Shown here: one piece after another, positions 1 through 7,815 of the stretch
How positions within the stretch are numbered: position 1 is the stretch's first letter
Layout of the letters: the number at the start of each line of letters is the position of its first letter
Assembly (NCBI GenBank): GCA_937907035.1
Contig: CALCTX010000257.1
Location: forward strand, 1 to 15,499
Source of the DNA: an uncultured Selenomonadales bacterium
GTDB taxonomy: Bacteria > Bacillota_C > Negativicutes > Selenomonadales > Selenomonadaceae
Direction: 5' to 3'
DNA length: 15,499 bases
Notes under the pieces: model-generated
Told to the model about the DNA's origin: nothing
Databases searched by the model: none
What the model saw: only the letters and a program-made list of their open reading frames with translations
Program-made: the position numbers and the translations under genes

Positions 1-1
1 T

Positions 2-91
2 TTGGAAGGCTTGAAGGAGAGCCTGGGCAATTCGGAACATTACTGCTGTGCTTGTATAGACGGATGCTATCCGGTAAAGCTTAAAGAATAA
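2..91 (+). CDS. purF: Amidophosphoribosyltransferase, C-terminal tail (partial)
   Basis: This is the last 29 codons of a gene that begins before the window, read in frame 2 and ending with TAA at 89-91. The visible tail contains HYCCACIDGCYPVKLKE, which resembles the cysteine-rich end of PurF proteins, where a Cys-x-x-Cys segment is followed by a Tyr-Pro pair. PurF makes phosphoribosylamine from PRPP and glutamine, the first committed step of purine synthesis. Its position directly before purM matches the purF-purM-purN-purH-purD order known from Bacillus subtilis. The identity rests on this short tail plus gene order; the catalytic parts lie outside the window. Confidence 0.8.
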   Translation: MEGLKESLGNSEHYCCACIDGCYPVKLKE

Positions 92-130
92 TACAACAAA
101 TATACAGAAAGATATGCTTGGGAGGCAGAA

Positions 131-1183
131 ATGGAGAAAAAACTTACCTACCGTGATGCCGGAGTTGATATTGATGCCGGCAATTACTCAGTAAAGTTGA
201 TCAAAGACAGTGTAAAAGCAACTTATCGCCCGGAAGTTTTAGGCGATTTAGGCGGTTTTGGCGGCTTGTTTGCATTGCAAGCAGCAAAATACAAAGAACC
301 AGTGCTTGTTTCCGGAACTGATGGTGTCGGGACTAAATTGCGGTTGGCATTTATGCTCGATAAGCACGATACTATCGGGCAAGATGCTGTGGCGATGTGT
401 GTAAATGACATTTTGGTACAGGGGGCAGAACCGCTTTTCTTCCTTGATTATTTAGCTGTTGGCAAGCTTCAGCCGGAGCAGGTGGCAGCAGTTGTAAAAG
501 GCGTTGCCGGAGCTTGCAAAGAATCAGGCTGTGCGCTTATTGGCGGTGAAACTGCTGAAATGAGCGGATTTTATCCGGCAGGTGAGTATGATATCGCCGG
601 TTTTGCTGTCGGTGTAGTTGAAAAGTCAAAGCTTATCACCAGTGAACGCGTAAAAGAAGGCGATGTCCTGATCGGGCTGCCGTCAACAGGAATACATTCC
701 AACGGTTATTCATTGGTTCGTAAAATTTGTTTTGATGTTAAAGGCTTCAAAGGCGACGAATACATTGATGAGTTAGGCAAGACGATCGGTGAGGAACTGT
801 TAACGCCGACACGCCTTTATCCGCGAACCTGTCTGCCGCTTATCGGGAAATTTGATATTCATGGTATGGTGCATATTACCGGTGGTGGATTCTATGATAA
901 TATTCCGCGTGCATTGCCGGATGATATGGGCGTTGAGATTGATGCCGGTGTTTGGACTGTACCGCCTGTTTTCCGGTTATTGAAGGAATGGGGCAATGTC
1001 GAGTGGAAGGAAATGTATCGGACCTTTAATATGGGAATTGGTATGATACTTATTGTTTCTCCACAGGAAGCGGTTGAACTGAAGAAACATCTGGCGGCTG
1101 AGGGTGAGAAATTCTACGAGATCGGACAGGTTGTAAAAGGCGATCATTCAGTAACGATAAAAGGCGGAGTGTTCAATGAATAA
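131..1183 (+). CDS. purM: Phosphoribosylformylglycinamidine cyclo-ligase (AIR synthetase)
   Basis: PurM closes the imidazole ring: it converts FGAM and ATP to aminoimidazole ribonucleotide in the cytoplasm, step five of purine synthesis. The 350-residue protein has the usual family length. Near the N terminus it shows GGFGGLFAL and the signature SGTDGVGTKLRLAF, followed by DTIGQDAVAMCVNDI, the IGGETAEMSGFY loop, STGIHSNGYSLVRK and HITGGGFYDNIPRALP, all typical of the PurM ATP-binding fold. The ATG is preceded by a GGGAGG ribosome binding site at about 121-126. It lies 39 bases after purF and overlaps the start of purN by 8 bases, which suggests translational coupling. Confidence 0.97.
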   Translation: MEKKLTYRDAGVDIDAGNYSVKLIKDSVKATYRPEVLGDLGGFGGLFALQAAKYKEPVLVSGTDGVGTKLRLAFMLDKHDTIGQDAVAMCVNDILVQGAEPLFFLDYLAVGKLQPEQVAAVVKGVAGACKESGCALIGGETAEMSGFYPAGEYDIAGFAVGVVEKSKLITSERVKEGDVLIGLPSTGIHSNGYSLVRKICFDVKGFKGDEYIDELGKTIGEELLTPTRLYPRTCLPLIGKFDIHGMVHITGGGFYDNIPRALPDDMGVEIDAGVWTVPPVFRLLKEWGNVEWKEMYRTFNMGIGMILIVSPQEAVELKKHLAAEGEKFYEIGQVVKGDHSVTIKGGVFNE

Positions 1184-1790
1184 AGAAGTGTTAGGTGTTC
1201 TTTGTTCGGGCAGGGGATCTAATCTTCAATCGATCATGAATGCGATTGATAAAGGAAAAATTAAAGCCCCGATTGGTGTTGTTATTGCAAACAAGCCCGA
1301 TGCAAAAGCGTTGGAACGTGCAGAAAAAGCAGGCATTCCGGCAGTATGTGTTGATCATAAAAAATGTGCTTCCCAACAGGAATTTGAAGAAAAGCTGGTT
1401 GCTGTATTAAAAGAATATGGGGTTACGTTAGTAATTTTGGCAGGTTTTATGCGCATTTTAAGCCCTTACTTTGTCCGGGAATTTGCAGGCCGGATAATGA
1501 ATATTCATCCGTCATTATTACCGTCATTTGGCGGAGCACATGCTCATCGGGACGTGCTGGCTTATGGCGTAAAAGTATCCGGGTGTACGATACATTTCGT
1601 TGATGAAGGGATGGATTCAGGACCGATTATTTTGCAACGGACAGTTCCGGTTCTTGATGATGACGATGAAGATACGCTGGCAGCCCGTGTGCTTGAGCAG
1701 GAACATATCGCGTATCCGCAAGCTATTGAGTTGTTTCTTAATGATGCTTTGAAAGTCGATGGCCGTAAGGTTACTGTAAAAAAGAATTAA
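1176..1790 (+). CDS. purN: Phosphoribosylglycinamide formyltransferase (GAR transformylase)
   Basis: PurN transfers a formyl group from 10-formyltetrahydrofolate to GAR, the third step of purine synthesis. At 204 residues the length is normal. The N-terminal CSGRGSNLQSI loop binds the substrate phosphate. The catalytic trio of the family is present: Asn109 and His111 in NIHPSLLPSFGGAHAHRD, and Asp147 in DEGMDSGP. The start codon lies inside the end of purM (8-base overlap), so it is probably translated by coupling. A 47-base gap with a GGTGGGG ribosome binding site separates it from the next gene. Confidence 0.97.
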   Translation: MNKEVLGVLCSGRGSNLQSIMNAIDKGKIKAPIGVVIANKPDAKALERAEKAGIPAVCVDHKKCASQQEFEEKLVAVLKEYGVTLVILAGFMRILSPYFVREFAGRIMNIHPSLLPSFGGAHAHRDVLAYGVKVSGCTIHFVDEGMDSGPIILQRTVPVLDDDDEDTLAARVLEQEHIAYPQAIELFLNDALKVDGRKVTVKKN

Positions 1791-1837
1791 GTGAAAGACA
1801 TTGATATAGCCGAAAATAAAGAAAAGGTGGGGTAAAA

Positions 1838-2431
1838 ATGAAAATCAAACGTGCGTTGCTCAGCGTGTCTGACAAAACAGGAATTGTTGAGTTTGCTCGT
1901 AAACTCAATGCTGCCGGAGTAGAAATAGTATCTACCGGCGGAACAATGCAGGCAATAAAAGATGCTGGGCTTCCGGTAATGTATGTCAGCGATGTGACAG
2001 GATTTCCGGAAATTATGGATGGCCGGGTAAAAACATTAAATCCATATATTCATGGCGGTATATTGGCTGTACGTGATAATCCGACTCATGTTCAGGCAAT
2101 GAAAGAACATAAGATTACACCGATTGACATGGTAGTTGTAAATCTTTATCCATTCCGGGAAACTATTGCCAAGCCGGACGTAACCCTTTCTGAGGCTATT
2201 GAAAATATTGATATCGGTGGCCCGGCAATGATACGTGCAGCGGCAAAGAATTTCAAGTTCGTAACGGTTGTTACCAATCCAAAGCGTTATGATGAGATTG
2301 CAGAGGCATTGACAAAAGATGGCTGCGTAAGTGGAATGCTCCGTATGCAGCTTGCACAGGAAGCATTTAACCATACGGCTGAATATGATGCTTGTATTCA
2401 GAACTATCTTAAGCAGCAGATTGAAAAATAA
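1838..2431 (+). CDS. purH: IMP cyclohydrolase, stand-alone (N-terminal half of PurH only)
   Basis: This protein closes the second purine ring, converting FAICAR to IMP. It is 197 residues, whereas usual bifunctional PurH is about 510: only the N-terminal IMP cyclohydrolase (MGS-like) domain is present and the AICAR transformylase half is absent. Visible motifs are [46 protein letters not shown] and [17 protein letters not shown]. Tyr104, Asp125 and Lys137 sit at the numbers known for catalytic residues of vertebrate ATIC, and Lys65 fits the RVKT lysine. The usual LHPK/A is changed to LNPY. A clean stop is followed 14 bases later by purD, so I see an independent gene and not a frameshifted remnant. 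The transformylase must be encoded elsewhere, or be replaced by another enzyme such as PurP. Confidence 0.93.
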   Translation: MKIKRALLSVSDKTGIVEFARKLNAAGVEIVSTGGTMQAIKDAGLPVMYVSDVTGFPEIMDGRVKTLNPYIHGGILAVRDNPTHVQAMKEHKITPIDMVVVNLYPFRETIAKPDVTLSEAIENIDIGGPAMIRAAAKNFKFVTVVTNPKRYDEIAEALTKDGCVSGMLRMQLAQEAFNHTAEYDACIQNYLKQQIEK

Positions 2432-2445
2432 GTGAGGGCATAAAA

Positions 2446-3723
2446 ATGAAGATACTGGTGATCGGCAGTGGCGGACGTGAACATACGCTCGTTTGGAAGC
2501 TGAGTCAAAGCCCGTTGGCAGAGAAGATATATGCTATACCCGGCAATCCGGGAATGGCTGAGCTGGCTGAATGTGTCAGTGGCATTTCGATTGAAGATAA
2601 TGAAGCGATTGTAGACTTTGCAAAGAAAAATGATATCGGTTTGGTTGCAGTTGGCCCGGAAGTGCCACTTACCAATGGTGTTGTTGACGCACTTACGGAA
2701 GCGGGGATCAAAGCTTTCGGACCATCTAAGGTTGCGGCTGAAATTGAGGGATCGAAAGCATTTTGTAAAAATCTCTTAAAAAAATATCGTATTCCAACGG
2801 CAAGGTATGAGATATTCGGCGACGCATCACGGGCCCGTGTATATGTACGGCAAATGGGAGCACCGATAGTTGTAAAGGCTGATGGCCTGGCTGCCGGAAA
2901 AGGCGTGGTTGTAGCGCAGACAGTGGATGAGGCGATCACTGCCATAAATGATATTATGGATGATAAAGCTTTTGGTGCTGCCGGAAGCCGGGTTGTCATT
3001 GAGGAATTCATGGCGGGAGAAGAAGCATCAATATTGTGCTTTACTGATGGCGAAGTAATAAAACCAATGGTGTCTTCTCAGGATCATAAATGTATTTATG
3101 ATGGTGATAAAGGACCAAATACCGGAGGAATGGGGACATATGCTCCGGCACCGGTTATTACTGAAAAGTTAAAAGCTGAAGTACAGGAGAAAATCTTGGA
3201 ACCGGTAATTGCAGCAATGAAAAAAGAAGGCCGTCCGTATAAAGGATGTTTGTACGCCGGATTGATGATAACCGCACAGGGACCAAAAGTTGTTGAGTTC
3301 AATGCCAGATTTGGCGATCCGGAGACACAGGTAGTGTTGCCGCTTTTGAAAGGCGATCTGGTAGAAATAATGCTTGCTTGTGTTGATGGAAAGTTAAAAG
3401 ACTTGTCAATAGATTGGGATAATGGAGCTGCGGTTTGTGTAGTTATGGCTGCCGGCGGCTATCCGAAATCTTATGAAAAAGGTAAGGAAATAAAAGGGCT
3501 TGAAGCAGCTAAAGCCAATGGAAATCTGGTAGTTCATGCCGGAACAGCGGCAAAAGATGGCAAGATAGTTACCAATGGCGGCCGGGTACTTGGTGTTGTC
3601 GGAACGGCAGCTGATATCAAGGCAGCAGTTGATAAAGCTTATGAAGGTGTAGGCCTTATAAGCTTTGATGATATGTATTTCCGTCATGATATAGCGCATC
3701 GGGCATTAGAACGGATTAAATAA
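2446..3723 (+). CDS. purD: Phosphoribosylamine--glycine ligase (GAR synthetase)
   Basis: PurD ligates glycine to phosphoribosylamine with ATP, the second step of purine synthesis. The 425-residue length is normal. It shows the N-terminal GSGGREH loop, the VGPEVPL motif, and the ATP-grasp domain with VKADGLAAGKGVVVA, EEFMAGEEASIL, the family signature DHKCIYDGDKGPNTGGMGTY and the metal-binding segment EFNARFGDPETQ. It starts 14 bases after the IMP cyclohydrolase gene, with a GTGAGGG ribosome binding site at about 2433-2439. It is the last gene of the operon; a strong intrinsic terminator follows. Confidence 0.98.
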   Translation: MKILVIGSGGREHTLVWKLSQSPLAEKIYAIPGNPGMAELAECVSGISIEDNEAIVDFAKKNDIGLVAVGPEVPLTNGVVDALTEAGIKAFGPSKVAAEIEGSKAFCKNLLKKYRIPTARYEIFGDASRARVYVRQMGAPIVVKADGLAAGKGVVVAQTVDEAITAINDIMDDKAFGAAGSRVVIEEFMAGEEASILCFTDGEVIKPMVSSQDHKCIYDGDKGPNTGGMGTYAPAPVITEKLKAEVQEKILEPVIAAMKKEGRPYKGCLYAGLMITAQGPKVVEFNARFGDPETQVVLPLLKGDLVEIMLACVDGKLKDLSIDWDNGAAVCVVMAAGGYPKSYEKGKEIKGLEAAKANGNLVVHAGTAAKDGKIVTNGGRVLGVVGTAADIKAAVDKAYEGVGLISFDDMYFRHDIAHRALERIK

Positions 3724-3757
3724 CGTTGTTATTAACTTAATATTTTTGTCATTTAGT

Positions 3758-3791
3758 TAGCGGAACTAATTTTATTAGTTCCGCTATTTTT
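3758..3791 (+). terminator. Intrinsic terminator of the purine operon
   Basis: A perfect 13-base-pair stem (3758-3770 with 3774-3786, core AGCGGAACTAA / TTAGTTCCGCT) closes on a TTT loop and is followed by five T residues. It lies 34 bases after the purD stop codon and separates the purine operon from the next transcription unit. Confidence 0.93.
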
Positions 3792-3826
3792 ATGCGTTTA
3801 TACAATAAAAATATACAATAAATTAT

Positions 3827-3854
3827 AGCTAAAAAATAACATTAAAATTTAGCT
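3827..3854. repeat. Short inverted repeat overlapping a -35 region
   Basis: AGCTAAA at 3827-3833 is repeated in inverted form as TTTAGCT at 3848-3854, in a very AT-rich stretch. The right arm touches the -35 hexamer of the promoter before the Phd/YefM-like gene. This placement would suit an operator, but the arms are short and low in complexity, so chance is a real alternative. Confidence 0.3.
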
Positions 3855-3886
3855 TGAATTTTAGATTAAATTTGATATACTATACT
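3854..3886 (+). promoter_or_regulatory. Probable sigma-A promoter for the Phd/YefM-like island
   Basis: TTGAAT at 3854-3859 is followed after 16 bases by TATACT at 3876-3881. A second TATACT follows immediately at 3881-3886, so TATAC is tandemly repeated. Transcription would start at about 3888-3893, giving a leader of roughly a dozen bases or fewer that begins close to the ribosome binding site. Confidence 0.6.
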
Positions 3887-3899
3887 TGAGGTGCTGAAT

Positions 3900-4079
3900 A
3901 TGATAATCAATACAGATGACATGATATCGATCAGTGAAGTTAATCAAAATTTTACTAAGGTAACCAAGCTGGTAGCGGAACGTGGAGCTGCGGTTATTTT
4001 AAAAAATAATATTCCTAAGTATCTGGTGATCGAATTTGACCGGGCAGAAAATCAGGAATTAAAAACCAATGTAAAATAA
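3900..4079 (+). CDS. Phd/YefM-family antitoxin-like protein, no partner toxin
   Basis: The predicted protein has 59 residues. Its core ISISEVNQNFTKVTKLV, followed by a strand ending in AVILKNNIPKYLVIEF, matches the N-terminal DNA-binding and dimerisation region of Phd/YefM antitoxins. Known members are usually about 75-90 residues, with a C-terminal tail that wraps the toxin; here only about a dozen polar residues follow the core. I chose ATG 3900 over an in-frame GTG at 3891, because the GAGGTG ribosome binding site (3888-3893) overlaps that GTG. The next gene encodes a membrane protein and not a RelE- or Doc-type toxin, so this appears to be an orphan, possibly a transcriptional regulator of its own island. 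Family assignment is fairly firm; function is inferred. Confidence 0.8.
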   Translation: MIINTDDMISISEVNQNFTKVTKLVAERGAAVILKNNIPKYLVIEFDRAENQELKTNVK

Positions 4080-4088
4080 AGGAAAGGG

Positions 4089-4388
4089 ATGAGAGGAATG
4101 GTATTGTTATTTGTTATAATTTCATGTTATTTATTGAGAGTCGTTCCTAACAGTATGAAAACTGCATTGGCTGCAGGGTGGGGATTTTGTTGGTTTGCTT
4201 TTGTATTGATGATCACTGAAGTGATCACAATAAACAGTGTTGAGCTGGTAAAAAGCATTACGATCATTGCAATCGGAGGAGTCGGGACAATGATCTACGC
4301 ATTGCGGGAATCATCGATTTATAATCGTCGGCGGGCAAAGCTTTTGCATCGTTGGAAAAATGAAGTTACTTTGGAAAATGCAGCATAA
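4089..4388 (+). CDS. Small integral membrane protein, unknown function
   Basis: I do not recognise this 99-residue protein. It appears to have three hydrophobic helices, at about residues 3-19, 27-48 and 55-76, followed by a basic cytoplasmic-looking tail rich in arginine (RRRAKLLHRWKNE). The start could be ATG 4089, with AGGA five bases upstream, or ATG 4098, which would give 96 residues. It lies 9 bases after the Phd/YefM-like gene and 33 bases before the response-regulator gene, so the three are probably co-transcribed. No toxin, holin or transporter family can be assigned with confidence. Confidence 0.75.
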   Translation: MRGMVLLFVIISCYLLRVVPNSMKTALAAGWGFCWFAFVLMITEVITINSVELVKSITIIAIGGVGTMIYALRESSIYNRRRAKLLHRWKNEVTLENAA

Positions 4389-4421
4389 ATATGAAATACA
4401 GCAAAGTAAGGAATGAATTGC

Positions 4422-5093
4422 ATGCAGGTGCTTTTAGCGGAGACCGACGAGTCGTTTGGTAAGTTGCTGAAATTTGTTTTGGAACAAAATGAAATAGTAG
4501 TTGAGTGGCTTGTTTCCGGTGATCTGATAGATGAGTATGCAATGTATGACGAATATGATGTGTTGTTGATCAGCCAAAGCTTGGCAGGAGAAACAGGGAT
4601 TGAAGTTTGCCAATCGCTTCGTGAAAAAGGTTTTTCGCGGGGAATAATGATAATGGCTGACAAGACTTCAGCAGAAGATCGCATACGAGGCTATGAAGCC
4701 GGTGTTGATGATTATATTATGAAACCGTTTGATAATCGTGAACTGGCGGCGAAAATAAAAGCACTTGGACGACGAAGCAGCCAGGCGCTTTTGGAAAATG
4801 TTGTTGTTATAGGCGATTTGAAATTGGACAGAAACGCTAAAAGTGTCAGCAGACGTAAGAAAAGATTGCAACTTTCGCCACGTGAGTTTCAGTTGTTTGA
4901 TCTTTTAGTGCAGAATGCCGGTATCGCAGTTTCACGGGAAATAATTTTAGATCGTGTCTGGGGATTGGAAACTGAGGTTAGTACCAATAACGTTGATGCA
5001 TATATTAAATTGTTACGGAAAAAAATCGGTTTGGTCAAAGGGAAGACGATCATTAAAACCGTTCGTGGTGTTGGTTATATGTTAAAGGTTTGA
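4422..5093 (+). CDS. OmpR/PhoB-type response regulator with a degenerate receiver
   Basis: This is a 223-residue two-domain regulator: a receiver at about 1-118 and a winged-helix DNA-binding domain at about 126-223. The DNA-binding half looks intact, with LSPREFQLFDLLVQNAG, NNVDAYIKLLRKKI and TIIKTVRGVGYML. The receiver keeps the fold and the DYIMKPF lysine (Lys101), but aligned with PhoB the phospho-acceptor aspartate is Ser51 (DVLLISQSLAG), one acidic-pocket residue is Thr8 (LLAETDE), and the switch threonine is Ala79. It therefore should not be activated by ordinary aspartyl phosphorylation. I chose ATG 4422 over ATG 4413 because TAAGGA ends at 4412, directly against the first but nine bases before the second. 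No histidine kinase gene is nearby. DNA targets are unknown. Confidence 0.9.
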   Translation: MQVLLAETDESFGKLLKFVLEQNEIVVEWLVSGDLIDEYAMYDEYDVLLISQSLAGETGIEVCQSLREKGFSRGIMIMADKTSAEDRIRGYEAGVDDYIMKPFDNRELAAKIKALGRRSSQALLENVVVIGDLKLDRNAKSVSRRKKRLQLSPREFQLFDLLVQNAGIAVSREIILDRVWGLETEVSTNNVDAYIKLLRKKIGLVKGKTIIKTVRGVGYMLKV

Positions 5094-5121
5094 CAGGTTG
5101 AGCAGAATGATTTTAAAGATT

Positions 5122-5164
5122 AAGTCAAAAGGTCAAAAAGCATTTGACCTTTTGACTTTTTTAT
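5122..5164 (+). terminator. Intrinsic terminator after the response regulator
   Basis: A perfect 16-base-pair stem pairs 5122-5137 with 5143-5158, with the five-base loop AAGCA, and runs into a T-rich tract at 5157-5167. Each arm carries two copies of a GTCAAA-type element (AGTCAAA and GGTCAAA, one base apart). The right arm also contains the -35 hexamer of the clpB promoter, so this hairpin and that promoter share DNA. Confidence 0.9.
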
Positions 5165-5172
5165 TTTATAAT
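5144..5172 (+). promoter_or_regulatory. clpB promoter embedded in the upstream terminator
   Basis: TTGACC at 5144-5149 and a perfect TATAAT at 5167-5172 are separated by exactly 17 bases. This is the strongest sigma-A-type promoter in the window. It would start transcription near 5179 and leave a leader of about 43 bases before clpB. The -35 box lies within the right arm of the terminator stem. No CIRCE element is present. Confidence 0.8.
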
Positions 5173-5221
5173 AAAACCATAAGAGGAAAAATGATATTTA
5201 CTTGATGAGGAGGATATTAGT

Positions 5222-7798
5222 ATGGGAGAGGAAAAATATACACAAAAATGTTTAGAGGTCGTAAAAGGTGCACAGCAATTAGCAGCTATGAAATACCATC
5301 AGGAGATAACATCGGCGCATTTGCTGGCGTCGTTGATAAAAGAACCGGAGGGACTTTTATCAACGATTTTTGATGAACAGTCAGTAGATTTATCAATGCT
5401 GAAAGTCGGAACAGAAAAAATACTCAATAAGATACCGGCAGTTAAAGGCAGTGACCGGTTGGCAATGAGTCTTGATGGTGTACGGGTACTTGGGAAAGCT
5501 AAAGCCCTTGCAGACAGTATGCAAGACGATTATATAAGTACAGAACATTTATTGCTGGCTTTGGTGATCGATGGTTCCGATGATGTGCAGGCCCTTTGTA
5601 AAAATAACAAATTGACGAAAAACGGTGTAATGGAATCGATTCATAAAAATCGTAAACAAAATGTTACCAGCGATAATCCGGAAGAGGGCTATAAATCATT
5701 GGAAAAATTTGGTCGCAATCTGACGGCTGCTGCCAGAGGCGGTAAGTTGGATCCGGTTATTGGCCGTGATGAAGAGATTCGTCGGACCATAGAGATTCTG
5801 TCCCGCCGTACAAAAAACAATCCGGTGCTTATCGGGGAACCGGGTGTAGGAAAGACGGCTATTGTTGAGGGCCTTGCTCGCCGTATCGTAGCCGGAGATG
5901 TTCCGGAATCGTTGAAGAGCAAAACATTGTATTCACTCGATATGGGGGCTTTGGTAGCCGGAGCAAAATTCCGGGGGGAATTCGAGGAGAGATTGAAAGC
6001 GGTATTGAATGAAGTGGTGAAATCGGAAGGTCAGATTTTGCTCTTTATCGATGAGGTTCATACAGTAGTTGGTGCCGGAGCAGCCGAGGGAGCTATGGAT
6101 GCCGGCAATCTTTTGAAACCGATGATGGCGCGTGGCGAATTGCGCTGTATTGGTGCAACAACGCTGAATGAGTACCGGAAGTATATCGAAAAGGATTCGG
6201 CACTTGAGCGCCGCTTCCAGCCAGTTATGGTTGGTGAGCCGTCCGTAGAGGATACGATTTCAATTTTACGTGGCTTGAAGGAGCGATATGAGGTTCATCA
6301 CGGAGTGCGGATCCGTGATGCGGCACTTGTTTCGGCAGCCGTATTGTCGGACCGCTATATTTCAGACCGTTTTTTGCCGGATAAGGCTATAGACCTGGTG
6401 GATGAAGCAGCTGCTAAATTACGTACTGAGATTGAATCAGTACCGGCACCGATTGATGAAGTAACCCGGAAGATCATGCAATTAGAAATTGAAGAGCAGG
6501 CATTGAAAAAGGAAACCGATGACGGTTCCAAGGCCAGACTCGAAGCTATAACAGCTGAAAAGAAAGAGCTGCAGAAAGAGGAAAAGACGCTGCGTGACCG
6601 TTGGGAAGCCGAGAAGCATATTATTCTTGATGTTCAGGATGTAAAAAAAGAAATTGATGCTTTGCGCGGGGAAATGGAAATCGCAGAACGAAACGGTGAT
6701 CTGCAAAAAGCGTCAGAGTTGAAATATGGCCGTTTGCCGGAGTTGATGACAAAACTTAAAGAGAAAGAAAAAACGATTGCAGATCATTCAGGCGAAACGC
6801 AGCTGTTGAAAGAAGAGGTTGGCGAGGAAGATATTGCCAAAGTTGTAAGCCGTTGGACTGGTATACCTGTAAGCAAAATGCTGACCGGAGAAAGAGAAAA
6901 ACTAATTCATTTGGAAGATGTTCTGCATGAGCGGGTGGTCGGACAGGAAAAGGCTGTTACTGCGGTAAGTGAGGCAATTTTGCGGGCCAGAGCAGGGATC
7001 AAAGATCCTGAGAGGCCAATCGGTTCTTTTATTTTCCTTGGCCCGACCGGTGTCGGCAAAACCGAATTGGCTAAAACTTTGGCAGAATCATTGTTTGATG
7101 ATGAACGCAGTATGATTCGTATCGATATGAGTGAATATATGGAAAAGCATTCGGTATCGAGGCTTATCGGAGCTCCTCCGGGTTATGTCGGCTACGATGA
7201 AGGCGGCCAGCTTACCGAGGCAGTACGGCGCCATCCGTACAGTGTTATTTTACTTGACGAGATAGAAAAAGCACATCGGGATGTATTCAACGTACTGCTG
7301 CAGATTCTTGATGACGGCCGTCTTACTGACGGCAAAGGGCGGGTTGTCAACTTCAAGAATACGGTAATTATAATGACTTCGAATCTCGGTTCGCAGGAAA
7401 TCCTGAATAAGGATTTCGCGGAAGCAGAGAGCGCGGTCCTGGCAATGCTCAAAGAATATTTCCGGCCGGAATTTTTGAACCGTATTGATGATATTATCGT
7501 ATTTAAGGCATTGGCCAAGGAACAGGTAAAGAGTATCGCAAGATTACTTTTGTCGGCACTTTCATCTCGCTTGGAAAAACAGTTGAAGATTTCTTTGTCG
7601 TGGACGGAAGAAGCATTGACTGGTCTGGCAGAGCAAGGCTTTGATCCGGCATATGGAGCCCGGCCGCTTCGCCGCTTGCTATCGCATACTGTAGAGACAG
7701 AGTTATCAAAAGAGATCATCAAAGGTGTGGTTAAAGAGGGCGATACGGTAATAATTGATTTTGATAATGACAAATTTTCGTTTACTGTAGCTGATTGA
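5222..7798 (+). CDS. clpB: ATP-dependent chaperone ClpB (disaggregase)
   Basis: ClpB is a hexameric AAA+ machine that pulls proteins out of aggregates together with the DnaK system. The 858-residue length and order are classical: the N-terminal Clp repeat domain (about 1-145), the first ATPase with Walker A GEPGVGKT (205-212) and Walker B LLFIDE (to 278), a long charged coiled-coil middle domain (about 400-530) that separates ClpB from ClpA, the second ATPase with GPTGVGKT (607-614) and [11 protein letters not shown], and a C-terminal small domain with [12 protein letters not shown]. The middle domain is full length, which argues against ClpC, whose insert is shorter. GAGGAGG lies about ten bases before the ATG. 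The gene is apparently transcribed alone from the promoter at 5144-5172. Confidence 0.98.
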   Translation: MGEEKYTQKCLEVVKGAQQLAAMKYHQEITSAHLLASLIKEPEGLLSTIFDEQSVDLSMLKVGTEKILNKIPAVKGSDRLAMSLDGVRVLGKAKALADSMQDDYISTEHLLLALVIDGSDDVQALCKNNKLTKNGVMESIHKNRKQNVTSDNPEEGYKSLEKFGRNLTAAARGGKLDPVIGRDEEIRRTIEILSRRTKNNPVLIGEPGVGKTAIVEGLARRIVAGDVPESLKSKTLYSLDMGALVAGAKFRGEFEERLKAVLNEVVKSEGQILLFIDEVHTVVGAGAAEGAMDAGNLLKPMMARGELRCIGATTLNEYRKYIEKDSALERRFQPVMVGEPSVEDTISILRGLKERYEVHHGVRIRDAALVSAAVLSDRYISDRFLPDKAIDLVDEAAAKLRTEIESVPAPIDEVTRKIMQLEIEEQALKKETDDGSKARLEAITAEKKELQKEEKTLRDRWEAEKHIILDVQDVKKEIDALRGEMEIAERNGDLQKASELKYGRLPELMTKLKEKEKTIADHSGETQLLKEEVGEEDIAKVVSRWTGIPVSKMLTGEREKLIHLEDVLHERVVGQEKAVTAVSEAILRARAGIKDPERPIGSFIFLGPTGVGKTELAKTLAESLFDDERSMIRIDMSEYMEKHSVSRLIGAPPGYVGYDEGGQLTEAVRRHPYSVILLDEIEKAHRDVFNVLLQILDDGRLTDGKGRVVNFKNTVIIMTSNLGSQEILNKDFAEAESAVLAMLKEYFRPEFLNRIDDIIVFKALAKEQVKSIARLLLSALSSRLEKQLKISLSWTEEALTGLAEQGFDPAYGARPLRRLLSHTVETELSKEIIKGVVKEGDTVIIDFDNDKFSFTVAD

Positions 7799-7815
7799 TA
7801 TGTATACTCTTATGG

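Noticed and set aside
2429..2445. Frameshift or truncation of a full-length purH
   Set aside because: After the stop codon there are only 14 bases before purD, and no remnant of the AICAR transformylase domain is present in any frame.
4089..4388. The small membrane protein as the toxin partner of the Phd/YefM-like protein
   Set aside because: Phd/YefM partners are soluble RelE/YoeB- or Doc-type proteins of different sequence; this has three membrane helices and no resemblance to them. A non-standard toxin cannot be excluded but is not supported.
5122..5158. A canonical CtsR box
   Set aside because: The heptads AGTCAAA and GGTCAAA are separated by one base and not the usual three, so I list it only as a possible variant operator and not as a feature.
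5122..5179. CIRCE (HrcA) operator before clpB
   Set aside because: The TTAGCACTC-N9-GAGTGCTAA pattern is absent; the palindrome here is of GTCAAA type.
7192..7773. A 193-residue open frame on the minus strand inside clpB
   Set aside because: It lies wholly antisense to the conserved second ATPase domain of ClpB, has no ribosome binding site worth noting, and its composition (rich in Ser, Arg and Ile) is what reverse-strand reading of this gene gives.
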